A stretch of DNA of 64,000 nucleotides, from assembly GCA_030063045.1 (NCBI GenBank), contig JAQSEB010000013.1, positions 868,001 to 932,000 of the forward strand, given 5' to 3'. Under the pieces are notes generated by a model. The model worked only from the letters and a program-made list of their open reading frames with translations. It did not search any database and was not told where the DNA came from. Made by a program: the position numbers and the translations under genes. Position 1 is the first letter of the stretch, and each line of letters opens with the position of its first letter. The DNA is from Pratylenchus scribneri (Eukaryota; Nematoda; Chromadorea; Rhabditida; Pratylenchidae). This document shows positions 11,335 through 23,308 of the stretch, piece after piece.

Positions 11335-11478
11335 AAATATATAATTTATTTGCTAAATCTAATTAAGATCGGGAACCATGGGATTTTCAATCCGGCAAAT
11401 GAACTGGCCATCTTGTTATGGCCTAATCAATGGTATTATTGGCAAAGAAATGGAACATTGAACCTTATTCTGAGCTAG
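11335..11478 (+). CDS. 47-codon frame, unassigned (no ATG start)
   Basis: Open from after TAA (11332-11334) to TAG (11476-11478). The GC-rich core reads KIGNHGIFNPANELAILLWP then NQWYYWQRNGTLNLILS. A second frame over the same core has an ATG at 11389 (27 codons, MGFSIRQMNWPSCYGLINGI) and ends at TGA. Both look protein-like and the choice is open. The core (11362-11478) is one of the richer islets of the first 20 kb. No family recognised. Confidence 0.35.
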   Translation, partial: KYIIYLLNLIKIGNHGIFNPANELAILLWPNQWYYWQRNGTLNLILS

Positions 11479-12907
11479 AAATTTTCATTCATGAAAAATG
11501 CTTGAGTTTATATTCATTTTAATTAATTTATCAAAAAAATTTCATGAAAATTTTTAATTATTAATTGCTTTATAATTTCTATGAATAAAATTAATGCTCT
11601 GGTGTATAAGAAATATTTGATAATAAAAATCTACAATACAATAATAAATAGAATTAGAAATACATTAATATAAATATTTTATTTAAATTTTATCGAGTGT
11701 AAAAAGTTAATTTACTTAAAAAGATTTGTTATAAAACATTTAAAAATATAAAAGATTTCGTTAAGAAAGCAACAGAGGATTTCCATATGGAAGTAAAAAA
11801 AGCGAAAAATAAATTTGAAATAACAATTGCTAGATATAGCGGATCATTTTTTTAAATGTATAAGAAAAATTGGAAAATTTTTTCCTCGGGTTAATTATTC
11901 AATAAGAAAAATAAGTGAAAATATAATGAAATATAAAATGATATATCAAAATAAAAAAAAATATAAAAATAAAATATTTTAAATAATAGAATTATGAGAT
12001 GTAGGAAAAAAATTAAATAATATTAATAAATATAAAGAATTATTTTTAAATAATTTAAATTAATAAAAAAATATATAATCTAAAATTCAGGCATTTTTAG
12101 ACAATAAAGAGATTAATAAATGGCTAAAATCATAAAAGAATTAAAATTATTTAATTTATTAATTAAAATTAGAGAGTCATATAATTTTGAAATATTGGAA
12201 TAATATTCATTAGATTTTTATGCTGGCTAAATGAAATTGGTTAACTATATTATATAAATTTTAAAAATTTAAGATAAGAAAAATTGGTTCAAAATTGAAA
12301 TGTTATTGGTAGGAATTTGTGAAATGTATTTCTCAAAATGGAAAATGGAGATTATTTTAAAATATTATAATAAAAATTTTGAATAATAATTTTAAAATTC
12401 AGCCCTTGGAAATCAATTTATAGAGAATTTTAAATGTGAGATAAATAAAATTTTTGAAAAATTTCTCGATTTATTCTAATTAAAATTATAATAATCTGAA
12501 CAGCAATAATTAGCGTCTCTCGCATGTTTTAAATTTTAAATATTTATGGCTCAAGCTATAAAGAAATAATAATAATTTGTTAATTTGATTAATAAAATAT
12601 AATAAATATAAAAATTCAAATTACTATTATAAAAGAATTGAATTTATTTTCTCTAAAAATTCGGCCCATTAAAATTTTAAAAATTTTTTTGTTGAAAAAT
12701 TGGTTTTATGTAAAAAGAAATAATAAATGAAAAAAATGAAAAAAATTAAATATTGATATTTCTTAAAATATATGAATTTCTTCAGTTTGATTTATGATAA
12801 AATTTATGTTTATATAAATAAATAAAAATGTTATATTAAAAAATAAGCCAAATTTAAAAATATGCCAAATTCAAAATTATATAATTTGTAAAATATATAA
12901 ATAAGAT
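11479..12907. other. AT-rich spacer, no gene seen
   Basis: Slight enrichment at 12480-12560 has no open frame worth naming. The rest is A/T runs. Confidence 0.5.
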
Positions 12908-13317
12908 TCTATAAAAAATCACATCGTTGCTATGAGTAACTTCAACATCAATAACAATCTCTCAATCTGATATTTATAAAGGCTATATAACAAGCAATCC
13001 CATAATTATATAAGATTAAAATATCGTGTCTATCTTTCAAAGAGTCAGTCATATTATTAGAAGATTCAGTCAAAATAGAAATTTATAAATAAAATGAATT
13101 TTTATATAATTTAAAAAGACAGTTTGCAAGAGGTTTAGCAGCGATTACTAGATCTAAGAGACTATATTTATATAAATTTAATTAGAATTATAAAATTATA
13201 TACACGTTTCAAACTAATAATTATGTAGTAAAATTCAAAAATTTTATTTCCGAAAAATTATTTTCCCCTTATTAAAGAGTAAAAAAATATTCCAGTAAAT
13301 ATTAAAAAGGATGAAAT
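12908..13317 (+). CDS. Islet with consecutive co-phased open runs separated by TAA/TAG
   Basis: In a single frame, open runs of about 28 codons (LYKIKISCLSFKESVILLED..., to TAA 13090-13092), 30 codons (13093-13182, with KRQFARGLAAITRSKRLYLY) and 29 codons (..., TFQTNNYVVKFKNFISEK) follow each other, split only by TAA or TAG. Two earlier runs also lie in phase. The first TGA ends the frame near 13317. In the standard code the middle run would be a Lys/Arg-rich exon or fragment; with TAA/TAG as sense this is one protein of about 130 residues. No family recognised. Confidence 0.35.
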
Positions 13318-14422
13318 AAAAAAATTTTTTTAAGAAAACTAATCTAGAATCAAATAATTATTTTAATATGATTCATTTATAATTTCCTAAATAATTTCAT
13401 AATAACCATTTTTAATTTAATTTAATATTTAATTTTAAAATTTTACATTAAATAAACAGCAGAAATAATATTTTTAAAATAAAAATTTAATTGTGGAAAT
13501 TTTGTCCCTGAAATAAATACTCATTAAAATAATTAAAATTGATAAATAAAGAAATAAAATTCAATCTAATTTAAAAATTTTCAATAAGAGCGAATTTATT
13601 TTTCGATATTAATTAAAAAAATTTTTTTTAAAAATGAAATTAGAAATAAAAATATTTTATTATAAATAAAAAAATTCATTTTTAAGATAAAATATGTGGA
13701 AATAAAAATTGATTTTATGAAGATAGCACAACATTTAAAAATTTTTGATTTCATCTTAATTTTATTCAAGATGAAAAAAAATTATAAATTCATTTTAATT
13801 TAAAAAGAATTTATAAATTATTATAAGATATTTATATATTATGAAAATTTATATTTTCTTAAAAAAATATCGAAAATTATTTTATAATTTTTAAGCCTAT
13901 AATTTATATTATTGATGGTAATAAAAGGTTAATTGAAAAGAAAATCCTCAATTATGATCCCTTAAAAAATCGAAAGTATAAAATAAAATAGAAATATTTG
14001 CAATTAAAATAAACATTTACTTAAATAAAATTAAAATTTCATAGTTTAATATAAAGGAAAAAAATTATCATATTAAAAAAATTAATTGTAAAATTGAGTA
14101 AATTTAGAAAAATATGAAAATGACGTTAAAATTGAATTTTAATAAAAAAAATATATATAAACCAACTTAATTAAAATTTGTGTATAGTATTAATCTAACA
14201 TAAACAAACAAAAATTATATTATTAATAAAATTAATAAATTTTTCGATTTAAGCTTCTGAAATGGATTGATGGTTCACAAATTTTATGTATTTGCAATAT
14301 TTTTAACCTGATCTATCTTTGCTTTATTATAATTATTATTGATCAATATAGACTTAAAAAATATTTAATTTTTATTATTTGATATAATAATTTTTTAGAA
14401 ATAAATTTTTAAATTTATTTTT
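13318..14422. other. AT-rich spacer, no gene seen
   Basis: No richer islet until about 14260, where a short stretch (14260-14320) has no clear frame. Confidence 0.5.
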
Positions 14423-14500
14423 ATGCCCCAAATGCAAACAGAATACCCAAAATTATACCCATGTCGACGGCATGTCGTTGGTAGGATTATTAGAAATTAA
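14423..14500 (+). CDS. 25-codon ATG frame, basic
   Basis: ATG at 14423 reads MPQMQTEYPKLYPCRRHVVG then RIIRN to TAA (14498-14500). Dense in G/C for the window. The next open frame begins 17 bases downstream in another phase. Could be a first exon or a fragment of a longer decayed gene. No family recognised. Confidence 0.35.
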   Translation: MPQMQTEYPKLYPCRRHVVGRIIRN

Positions 14501-14516
14501 TTAAAAAATTTATTAA

Positions 14517-14636
14517 ATTTTGGGAAATTTTATATCGTCCATTAAGTCTAGGATATCTATTGCGATGAATCTATACTTGTGTCGGGCAGTCATTGAGAAA
14601 ATTTATTCAATAAATAATAAGAATTATTTTAAATAA
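14517..14636 (+). CDS. 39-codon frame, unassigned
   Basis: Open from after TAA (14514-14516) to TAA (14634-14636): ILGNFISSIKSRISIAMNLY, then LCRAVIEKIYSINNKNYFK. An ATG lies at codon 17 (14565). Together with the frame at 14423 it forms a 215-bp islet with raised GC, the best in the 11-17 kb interval. No family recognised. Confidence 0.4.
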   Translation: MLGNFISSIKSRISIAMNLYLCRAVIEKIYSINNKNYFK

Positions 14637-15937
14637 ATTACAAGATTTTTTTATTTTTAATTCATCAAATTTAATAATATAAAAAATGATACCCTTTTGT
14701 AATCATCAAAAAGATTTATTAAATATTAATAAATATACAAAAAATAATTAATTAATTATAAAGTAATGAAAGTGTAAAATTTTATAACACAAATATTAAT
14801 TAAAGGAATAATATCTAATTACACAAAATCGATTTTAAATTTAACATAAATTTTCATTATTGCTCTTTTGCTGGATATTTGCTATATTTTCATTAAATAA
14901 TATATATGAATATTTTTAAAAAAGATCTGAAAAATTCATATAAATATGCATAAAATAACCAATTTCCATGATGGTCAAAAAATGGTTATCTTCATTTGTG
15001 GAACAATGATATAATAAATCCATCAGAATCAATCAAATTATTGAAGAAGTATTAATTATTCCGGTTTTTGTATTGAAGGATGTTAGACAAATTCTTTCGT
15101 TGATGAAAATATTAATTTTTCCGAAAATATTGACTGTAGAAGAATTATATATTCATTGCTCGAATTTTAATAACTCCGAAATTATATAAAATAATTTATT
15201 AATGAAATATATAAAAGATGACAAAATATATCATAAAATTCAGAGAGAATAATATTTTCTCTAGAATATAGTGAAATATTATAATAATACTGAGGTAAAA
15301 TGTCATGATGCTATGTTAAAAAATTTTATTTTAATAATCTTTATAAAGGAATAGAAAAAATTCTTGGAGCAAGAAAATTAATTGAAATTTAATTTTTATG
15401 AAAAACAAGATAAAAATATTTACTTTATTCAAATTTCATTGATTAAAGTTATGATGAAAATAATTTATTAAAAAAATAAATTATTTTTATGATTATTAAG
15501 CAATAAGAATAAATTTTTAAGAAACATAATTTATTATCTTTGAAAATTAAAAAATATGTATTAAAATTTAAGAAAAAATTGTCGATGAAAACCAAATCTA
15601 CTAAAATTAAAATAAAATTATATAATTTTGATTTCATTACTTAATTGAAAATAAATTAAATTTAAATTGAGCTTGTGCAACTCACTCAATTAGCTAATTT
15701 AGAAGAATCATATTATCATTAGTCCTTAAAATTTTAATATAATTTTTGGCAATTAAATTACTTAAATATACTTTTTTATTTATTACAAATAATTTTGCAC
15801 ATTGCTAAATATGAATATTATCTGAAATTATAAAATTTAAATTGAATTTATTTGAAAAATAAAAAATTTTTGTTCAATATAAGCAATTATGGAAGACTAT
15901 AAAAAAAATAATTTATAAATGAAAAATGTAAGCGCAC
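14637..15937. other. AT-rich spacer; low-complexity minus-strand frame
   Basis: The 62-codon minus-strand frame at 15449-15637 is Phe/Leu/Ile/Asn from A/T runs; not a gene. Weak islets at 15000-15090 and 15660-15720 have no convincing frame. Confidence 0.45.
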
Positions 15938-15979
15938 TATTGCATTATATTATGAAGGTATTGCATTATATTATGAAGA
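15938..15979. repeat. Tandem repeat, period 21, two copies
   Basis: TATTGCATTATATTATGAAG plus one base at 15938-15958 is repeated at 15959-15979 with one difference at the last base. The copies are too alike to be old. Confidence 0.85.
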
Positions 15980-17854
15980 ATCATGAGGTTTTATAATATT
16001 TTATATATATATTTCTTCAAAAATATATTTTAAAACAAATAGATTATTTATATAAAATTGGAATATGATTAAAAAATTAGTAAAAAATAAATGGCAATTT
16101 AATATTTTTTTAATGAAATAACTAAATATTTCTAAAATAAAATTTGATTGGATGTCTTCACAAAATGCACTTTATATTTATTAAAATATTTATAATTTAA
16201 ATATTGTATATTACTTTATGAAATATCTTAATTAATGAGAATTAAATGTTAAAGTTAAAAAAAAAAAAACATTATAGTTTTGATAATTAGACTTTATTAA
16301 ATTAAATCTTAAAAATACTATATTTATAAAAAATTGCATAGAATAATGAAAAAATTATTAACTCATTATTAAATAAAAAAATTTACAATAAATCATCAAA
16401 TAGCAAATAAAATACAAAAAGATTTTCAAATCATTGAATAAAGAATATTATGAAATCTAAAAAAAATTAAAAATTTTAACTATATATTTCAGAATGTTCC
16501 AGAAAAGTTAAAGTATATTATGAAGAAGTGATGGGTTTATTACCCCAGAATGAATTTTTATTTAAAACAAGGATAATAAGAGGCCCACATTTAAAAAGAG
16601 AGCATGAAAGATGTGAAAAAGTTCTACGCATTTATGATTTAGAATTATGAAAAAATTTTCAAACTTTTCGAATTTCATTTCATTTATTCTTATTACATTT
16701 TGACTTCTATCTTTATTCATTTTCAAAGAATTAGAAAAATGCATTTAATTTAAAATATTAAAAATAAAATTTAATTTTAATCTTAATTATTCGGATTTTT
16801 GATATCTATTTTGCCTCTGAATTTCTATTCATTTATAATAATTACAAATAAAATAATTTTATTTTAACAAATAAATGTAATTACTTATTAAAAAATTTAT
16901 TTAAAATTAAATAATTATTATTAAAAAATATTAAAAAATCAATAAAAATTTATTAAAATCAGAAATTTTTTTAATAATTAAAAAATTTTAAATATATGGA
17001 GAAAATTTTTATTTTTTATCGAAAATTAAAAAAATCTAAATATATTTTTAAATAAATAATTTAATTCATAAAATTTTGACAATGATAAGAATCTAATTAA
17101 TAAAGCAAAATATAATTTTAAAATTATAATTTATTTTTAAATCTGAAATAATTCAATTTTATCATGAATATTATATAGGATATGACCAATTATATATTAA
17201 ATAGATTCTCAATAATGATGAAATTGATGAGAAAAAAATATAAATGTCTTAATATTGTTTTGCATTTGTAATAAATTAAATTAAATATGAGATAATTAGG
17301 CTAAAGAGATGTCATGGAGAGAACAATGATTTAAATTCTAAAGGAAAACATAATAAAAATGTTTAAGTTCTGGAATTGGCAAAGATTTAGACAAAAAAGC
17401 TTTAAAAATTACTTTATTTATATAATATTCTTTAAAAAACCTAATTAAGAATTTTAATATTTAAAACAATTATAAAATATAATATTAAATTAATAATTTT
17501 TTTGTATGAATTTTTACCAAAGATTTTAATTAAAAAATAAAATTATTATATTTTATTTATAAAAATATTTAAATTAAAGTAAATAAAATTAAAATTTTTT
17601 CCTAAAAATGAAAGTTTATTCTTATATTTGTTAAATTACATTGTTGAATAATTTATAATAATATTTCCATTATTATATAAAGGTTTTTAATTAAAAAAAT
17701 AATCAATATTTTTTTATTAAAATAATTTAAATAAATCTTAGATAATAAAGAAATAAAATTTTGTTAAAAAGAATAGATAAAAATTATAGACAAAATATTA
17801 TTGCATAAATTTTCATTAGATTGGATAGAAATTTTCAAATGCTCACTTTAATTT
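15980..17854. other. AT-rich spacer
   Basis: A 60-codon minus-strand frame at 16562-16744 has slightly raised GC but no recognisable features. Nothing else seen. Confidence 0.4.
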
Positions 17855-18116
17855 TTGCTGTTAATTATGCTGGTAATAATAAAATTTAGGACTGAATATG
17901 AAGTTTCTCAAAGAAAACAAGGCTTCTGTGCTCTGATCATTCGAATATTATTTTGGAATTTCAAAAAAAAGTTGACTTTGGAGAAAAATAATATTTTTAA
18001 TAATAAATTAAATAATATCCGACGAGAGTATGAGTAAAATAGAAAGGAAAAAAGGAAGTAAAAAGAGTAGAAACATAGATGAAAAAGTTGGAAGGATAGC
18101 AAGAAGTAGAAAATAA
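17855..18116 (+). CDS. 60-codon frame followed by an overlapping Lys-rich ATG frame
   Basis: The first frame starts with TTG/ATG-type starts at 17855 and includes EYEVSQRKQGFCALIIRILF and a Lys-rich tail ending RREYE and TAA (18035-18037). Overlapping in another phase, an ATG at 18030 opens 28 codons (MSKIERKKGSKKSRNIDEKV) to TAA at 18114-18116. Either could be real: a small exon followed by a start, or one gene with a frameshift. The purine-rich plus strand supports coding on +; the minus-strand 74-codon Phe-rich frame (17908-18132) is then a shadow. No family recognised. Confidence 0.35.
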
Positions 18117-18358
18117 AATTAAAGAAGACCATAAAAATTATGAAAAAAGAAGGAATAAAAAAAAATTATATAACCTACAATTTTTTATATATATATACAT
18201 ATAAAAAATAAATTTAAAATTAATTTTTATTTAGAATTATTCTGAAAATTTTTATAACTTATATACAATTTTAAAATCATGAAAAAACTAAATTTTTATT
18301 CTAGTGATTATTGTTATTAGAAAAAAATTTGAAAAAAGATATAATAGGAACGTAAAAA

Positions 18359-18595
18359 TCAAAGAAACCCAGCAAAATTTTTTGCACCCACAATGGTATG
18401 TTTTGGACCAAAATATGTAAATGGCCTTCTACCATGGTGAAGATGGCCAAACAATGGATTTTTATTGGCAATATGGAAAATTTCGACCGTTGGCGTGAAA
18501 TAAATTTTGGAGAAATAACTAAATAATATTTCCGAGAAAATTTTTTGGTCATTTTCTAATATTTTTAATAATAATTTTTCCTCAAAAATTTTCAA
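18359..18595 (-). CDS. 78-codon minus-strand frame in a strong islet (frame uncertain)
   Basis: ATG at 18595 runs to a stop at 18359. The core reads KIYFTPTVEIFHIANKNPLF then GHLHHGRRPFTYFGPKHTIV. A second minus-strand frame (18301-18552, 83 codons) covers the same bases. On the plus strand one frame reads FLHPQWYVLDQNM, a TAA, then MAFYHGEDGQTMDFYWQYGK before TGA. So four readings compete. The islet (18360-18500) is one of the best in composition and is very likely, or once was, coding; I cannot fix the strand. No family recognised. Confidence 0.35.
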   Translation of the reverse strand: MKIFEEKLLLKILENDQKIFSEILFSYFSKIYFTPTVEIFHIANKNPLFGHLHHGRRPFTYFGPKHTIVGAKNFAGFL

Positions 18596-19170
18596 TGATT
18601 TTGGAAAATTTTATATTAATAATTTTCAATGTTACCTTTGAGCGAAAGAAAAATAAATTGTTTTTACAATTATTATAATATTATATAATAATTGGTAATA
18701 AAATTAAAAGTTTTTCATATATATTTTACAAATAAATAGAGAAAAATGCAATCATTAATAAATGAAAAAAAAATTTTAAAAGAAAATATATAATTAATTA
18801 AAAACATTTAACCTATGAAGAAACACAGAAGCTTATTTTATAAACTGGGTATGCTAATGAGTATATTCAATTCAGAATCAATTTTTATGCCATAAGACAA
18901 TTTTTTTGTATGAAAAATTATATATTATTAAACGAATATAAAAATAAAATATTTAATTGAAAATAAATTAGTTAAAAAAATTACTGAAGAAAATTTATAA
19001 GCTAAACATAATTAAATAATTAATTAAAAAATGATAAAATGAAATATTAAAATAAATTATACAAAATTTTTGATTTTTTTCTTTGATAAAAAATATTGAA
19101 AGAATTTTAAATATTAATTTAAAAATACAAATGAGTGAATCAAAATTTATTTTTTTTTCAAATCATTTGA

Positions 19171-19376
19171 AAAAAGATTAATTTTAAGTTTATTGCCTTG
19201 TTGGTGGCCGTTTTCAATATGGCCCATTTTCAGACCCTTGTATATCAAAAGACTTTTAAACAATGATCATTTCAAAATGATTCGGCGTGACGACTAACAT
19301 TTTTTTACAGAAATGTTTCAGCTATCTTCTACCATTTGTCATAATGATTATTATTGAAAAAAAATTAAATAATTAA
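19171..19376 (+). CDS. Possible two-exon fragment with hydrophobic segments
   Basis: Exon 1 (19171-19239) reads KKINFKFIALLVAVFNMAHF then QTL: basic start plus hydrophobic core, like a signal anchor, but no ATG. A donor GTATAT follows. After 71 bases a strong acceptor (TTTTTTTACAG, ends 19310) leads, in the same phase, to KCFSYLLPFVIMIIIEKKLN and TAA (19374-19376). The intron would be 19240-19310. Unspliced, the frame of exon 1 stops at TGA 19264-19266. Another frame of the first half (VYCLVGGRFQYGPFSDPC) is also open. No family recognised. Confidence 0.35.
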
Positions 19377-19723
19377 TTTATATTTCATTTTTCTTTTAAT
19401 AATTTTAAAAATATGTTTAAAAAGAATAATTTAGAATTCAAATTAAAATTGTAAAATTTTCAAATAAATGAATTTGATTTAAGATTTTGTACTATAGAAT
19501 AAGAGAAAAAGAATATTTCTTCTGATTTTATAATATTAAGAATAGAAGGACATTTTATTAATATACACCAATGCATTATTGCAAAGGATAATAGATTATA
19601 ATAAATCGAAAAATATTAATTGATATTCTTGTAGAAGAAAGTAAAATTTTTAATATAATTTAAATAATAAATTTTCATCGACATAATATTATAAAAAAAA
19701 TTTTATTACAAAATTAATAAAAC

Positions 19724-20368
19724 AAAGGAAAAATATTTTAATGAAATTATTTATAATTAAGTAGAAATAAATATTATTGAATAAGAGTAATGATATCACC
19801 ATATAGCAGTGGCAGCAATATTTGAAGAATACTTAAAATAGTAAATTAAATTAAATTTTACGATTTATTGCAACAATTAAAAAATAAATTTCGATTATTG
19901 CTAAATTTATGAATAATTAAATATATTTTGCAAAAAAAAAATTAAATAAATTTATAATTATACAAACATTTAAATTTTATATTTATATCAATTAAAATAA
20001 TTTTATTAATTTATAATGAATATATTTTGAGTATAGTTATTTTATTAAATATTTTATAAATCGATTTTTTAAAAACATTAATTTTATTTAATTTCATTTT
20101 TATGATTTAAAATTTTTAATTATGTAAATTTATATTAATTTATTTTAAAATATGCAAAATTTTTTATTTAAAAAATTAATTGTAATTAAAATATTATTAA
20201 TTATACAAAAAATAAATTTATCCTGATAATTTGCTTTTTATTTTCTTATAAATGTTAAGAAATTCTTTATAATTGAATTGATTTTAGAGAGCATTCATTT
20301 GTGCAGTTCCAGCTTAATTCCAATGGTATTATCAAATAAAGAAAGACTAACGTGTGAATGAATCCGGA
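19724..20368. repeat. Dispersed repeat copy 1 (645 bp)
   Basis: Begins AAAGGAAAAATATTTTA and ends GTGAATGAATCCGGA. It is paralogous, in the same orientation, to 30134-30824, with only scattered differences and small gaps; similarity stops at both named ends. No open frame. The last 110 bases are the most conserved and GC-richest: GCATTCATTTG near 20290 can pair with GTGAATGAATC at the very end (about 7 bp). I recognise no transposon family; no flanking target duplication was verified. Confidence 0.8.
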
Positions 20369-21406
20369 TATAGAAAAGGACAGTTTACCTATTAGTAAAA
20401 ATACAATTTTCAAAATAGATTAAAAATTTTTTAAAATTTTTAATATTTTATTTGTACATTATGATAGATATTATTCTCATCAATTTTGATAGCTTTATTT
20501 GATTGAACAGTTTCTATGGATAATTCGATATCGTGTAAATTAAATAAATTTTTTTAATTAAATTTACCATTGTATTAAAAAATTATATAAAATTTCGACA
20601 AAAATTAATGCTATTTATTAAAATATAATTATATAGAATTAAAAATTCCATTATATAAAATTAAAAAAAAATTAATTAAAATAATATTTCTAAAAAGACA
20701 TGTAATTTTATTAAAAATTAAATGGATTATGTTATAATATAATGTAGATGAATAAATTTTTATAAATTGGTATAATTAAATTTAAAAGCAATTTGTGAAA
20801 AAATTCACAAAAAATAATTTTAAAAAACTTACAAAAATATAATATATTAATGCAGTAAAATAATATAAATTAATAAAAAATTTTAGGCCAACAACTCTTT
20901 CATCAACCAATTGATTCTTTTAAACAACAACTTCAAAATAAGTTATTGCCAATATTATGACTTGTATTCAGCAAAAAGTAATTACTGATGAGAAACAATA
21001 AGTGGATCAACACAAGGTTTATTTAAAATGAAATAATAATTTCAAATTTGAAACTTAAAAATTAATTTATTTATCTCTGTTAACAATTAACACAAATGAA
21101 TGGACTAGATAAAATCATTCAATATATAGAGAAAAAATAAACAATTTAAAATTTTTATTAATAAGGAAGAAATAAAAAATACTATTTATATTATAAAATA
21201 AATTATGAAAAAGCGGATAAAAGACATCTCTTATAGATTATGTCTCTTTTTGTAAGAAATAAATAATTTATAAAATTTTTAAATATTTCATAATTATCTT
21301 AGCAAATAATTTTCAAATTAATTGCAAATATTTGATATTTTTTATATTTTTATTAAATTCAAAGAAAAAAAATAAGTGCTATAATAAATAGATAGAAAAA
21401 TAAATA
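20369..21406. other. AT-rich spacer, no gene seen
   Basis: Small islets at 20880-21010 and 21200-21250 show no frame above 20 codons with support. Confidence 0.45.
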
Positions 21407-21446
21407 TTAAATTTTATGTGTCAATATTAAATTGTATGTGTCAATT
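21407..21446. repeat. Tandem repeat, period 20, two copies
   Basis: TTAAATTTTATGTGTCAATA (21407-21426) is followed by TTAAATTGTATGTGTCAATT (21427-21446) and the start of a third unit. Two differences. Confidence 0.75.
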
Positions 21447-21830
21447 TTAAATTAGACAAACTATCTATTTATAAAATCTAGGAATTACTATCTGAATTAC
21501 AATGCGAATTTTAGGAAAATATAATATAAAATTAAATTATTATTGTGGAGGATTAATCAAAATTATACTTTTGAAAATACACACCAATACCTGGGTTTAT
21601 TGTAATGATAATAACAAAAGCAGAGAAAATTTAAAATATTGATTTATTGTGTAGAATTTATTTTAAAAATATTGCTTCTCATAATTGAAATTTTTAAAAA
21701 ATAAAATTTATAAAGAGTAAATTTTCTAATTAATTTAAATCAAGTTCATCGATATATTTTCCTTTTTTTCTTTTGCAAATATAATACAATAATATAAAAT
21801 ATTTTTATAATTGAAAATGTTCAAAAATAA

Positions 21831-22042
21831 AATTTCTACAATAAAATATATTGTGAAGAAATAAAGCAGAAAAATGAGCATATGAAAAAGTTGGACACGG
21901 AAATGAAGAAGTCGAATGAACTCATTAAAAAACTGCTACTAATTGTGAAACAATCCGAGAAAGGCAATCAACAAAACTGAAGGAAAAGGCTGCAGCATTG
22001 GAAAAGATTTTCAAGGAATTTATGCAAAAAATTATTAATTGA
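21831..22042 (+). pseudogene. Coiled-coil protein fragment split by a frameshift
   Basis: Two overlapping frames together read as one charged coiled coil. The first (21831-21980, 49 codons) includes KNEHMKKLDTEMKKSNELIK. The second (21929-22042, 37 codons, different phase) includes ETIRERQSTKLKEKAAALEK and ends at TGA. The natural change of frame falls at the run of six A at 21927-21932, where one more A would join them. Both halves are rich in Lys/Glu/Ala/Leu. Composition drops outside. So this is a gene fragment carrying a one-base deletion, an assembly error, or a slippage site. No specific family can be named from a coiled coil. Confidence 0.6.
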
Positions 22043-22533
22043 TATAAAAAAAAATTATTATTGATATGTTAAATATATAAATTATAAATTAATTTTAATA
22101 AATATTTTAAAAGAATAAAAAAAATGAGAATTTATTTAAAAAAAAAGAAGATTATTTTTGAGCTCAGCGTATTTAAGAGAAATAAATTTAAAAATATGGA
22201 TGAAAATTGGAATAATTGAAAAAAGGACATATTTATATTGAACTAAGATAGTATACCAATAAATGAACACAATAAATATTAAAATTTCTAAATAAAATTT
22301 TATTGAGGTTTGAAGAAAATAACATTTATGCGCATGTGGTCTTATTAAAAATTGATTTGTTTTATAAAATCAAATTTATTAATGATAAAGAAAAATAAAA
22401 ATGAGAAAATATGCAAAGGAGAACAACAATAAATATTTAAAAAATAAATAATATTAAAAGGGCGATTGCGATGGAACATTTGTGATAGAAAAAGAAAGAA
22501 TTTATTATTTCATTTGAATTTTTGGTCAAATAA
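22043..22533. other. AT-rich spacer
   Basis: A patch at 22460-22490 is slightly richer; no supported frame. Confidence 0.45.
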
Positions 22534-23308
22534 TTTAATTTTTAAACAAATTGAAGTAGAGAATTCTAGAATAATACAAAGTAATATACATATAAGCCCT
22601 ATTATAAAATAGGAAAATTAACAAAAAAAAAAGAAAAATAAATTTTGTTTTAAAAATATAACAATAAAAAGTAGAATTTTTCCGATATGAATTAGTTTAA
22701 AAATTAAAGCTAAAAAAATAAATAAGAATCAATATTAATTTTCACAATATTTTTGACTTAGAAATTAAAATATATTATAAAAATATTGTTGAATAAATTA
22801 CAAATACTATTTTTCTAAATTTAAAGAATTTTATGATTATTCGAACATGAAACCATCAAATTTATGTGAAATTTTTCAAATTGCATCAGAATGAAGGGAA
22901 ATGACTGGTAAAAATATATTGATATAAATGTTTAAACCAAAAAACTTTCACCAAATATAATGCCAAATAAAATTTATTATGAAATTTTCATGAATATTTA
23001 AATTTTAAAACAAATTGAAACAAAAAATTTTAGAATAATTCAAAATAATATTCATATAAGCTCTTTTAGAAAATATGAAAATTATCTTAAAAAAAGAAAA
23101 ATAAATTTAGATTTAAAAATATAAATATAAAAATGGCATTATTCCGATACGAATTGACTTAAAAATTATTAAAAAAATAAAAATGGCATTATTCCGATAC
23201 GAATTAACTTAAAAATTAAAGCTAAAAATTAAAAAGAATCAATATTAACTTTCACAATATTTTTGACTGATAGATTAAAAGATATTATAAAAATATTGCT
23301 AAATAAAT
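22534..23308. repeat. Diverged tandem duplication with a nested 50-bp repeat
   Basis: Segment A (22534-22800) and segment B (22996-23308) share a series of matching words in the same order: AACAAATTGAA, CATATAAGC, TTCCGATA, AAGAATCAATATTAA, TTTCACAATATTTTTGACT and TATTATAAAAATATTG. Segment B carries an extra tandem copy of a 50-bp unit (23129-23170 and 23179-23220; core AATGGCATTATTCCGATACG). About 195 bp separate the segments. No open frame; not obviously a transposon end. Confidence 0.7.
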
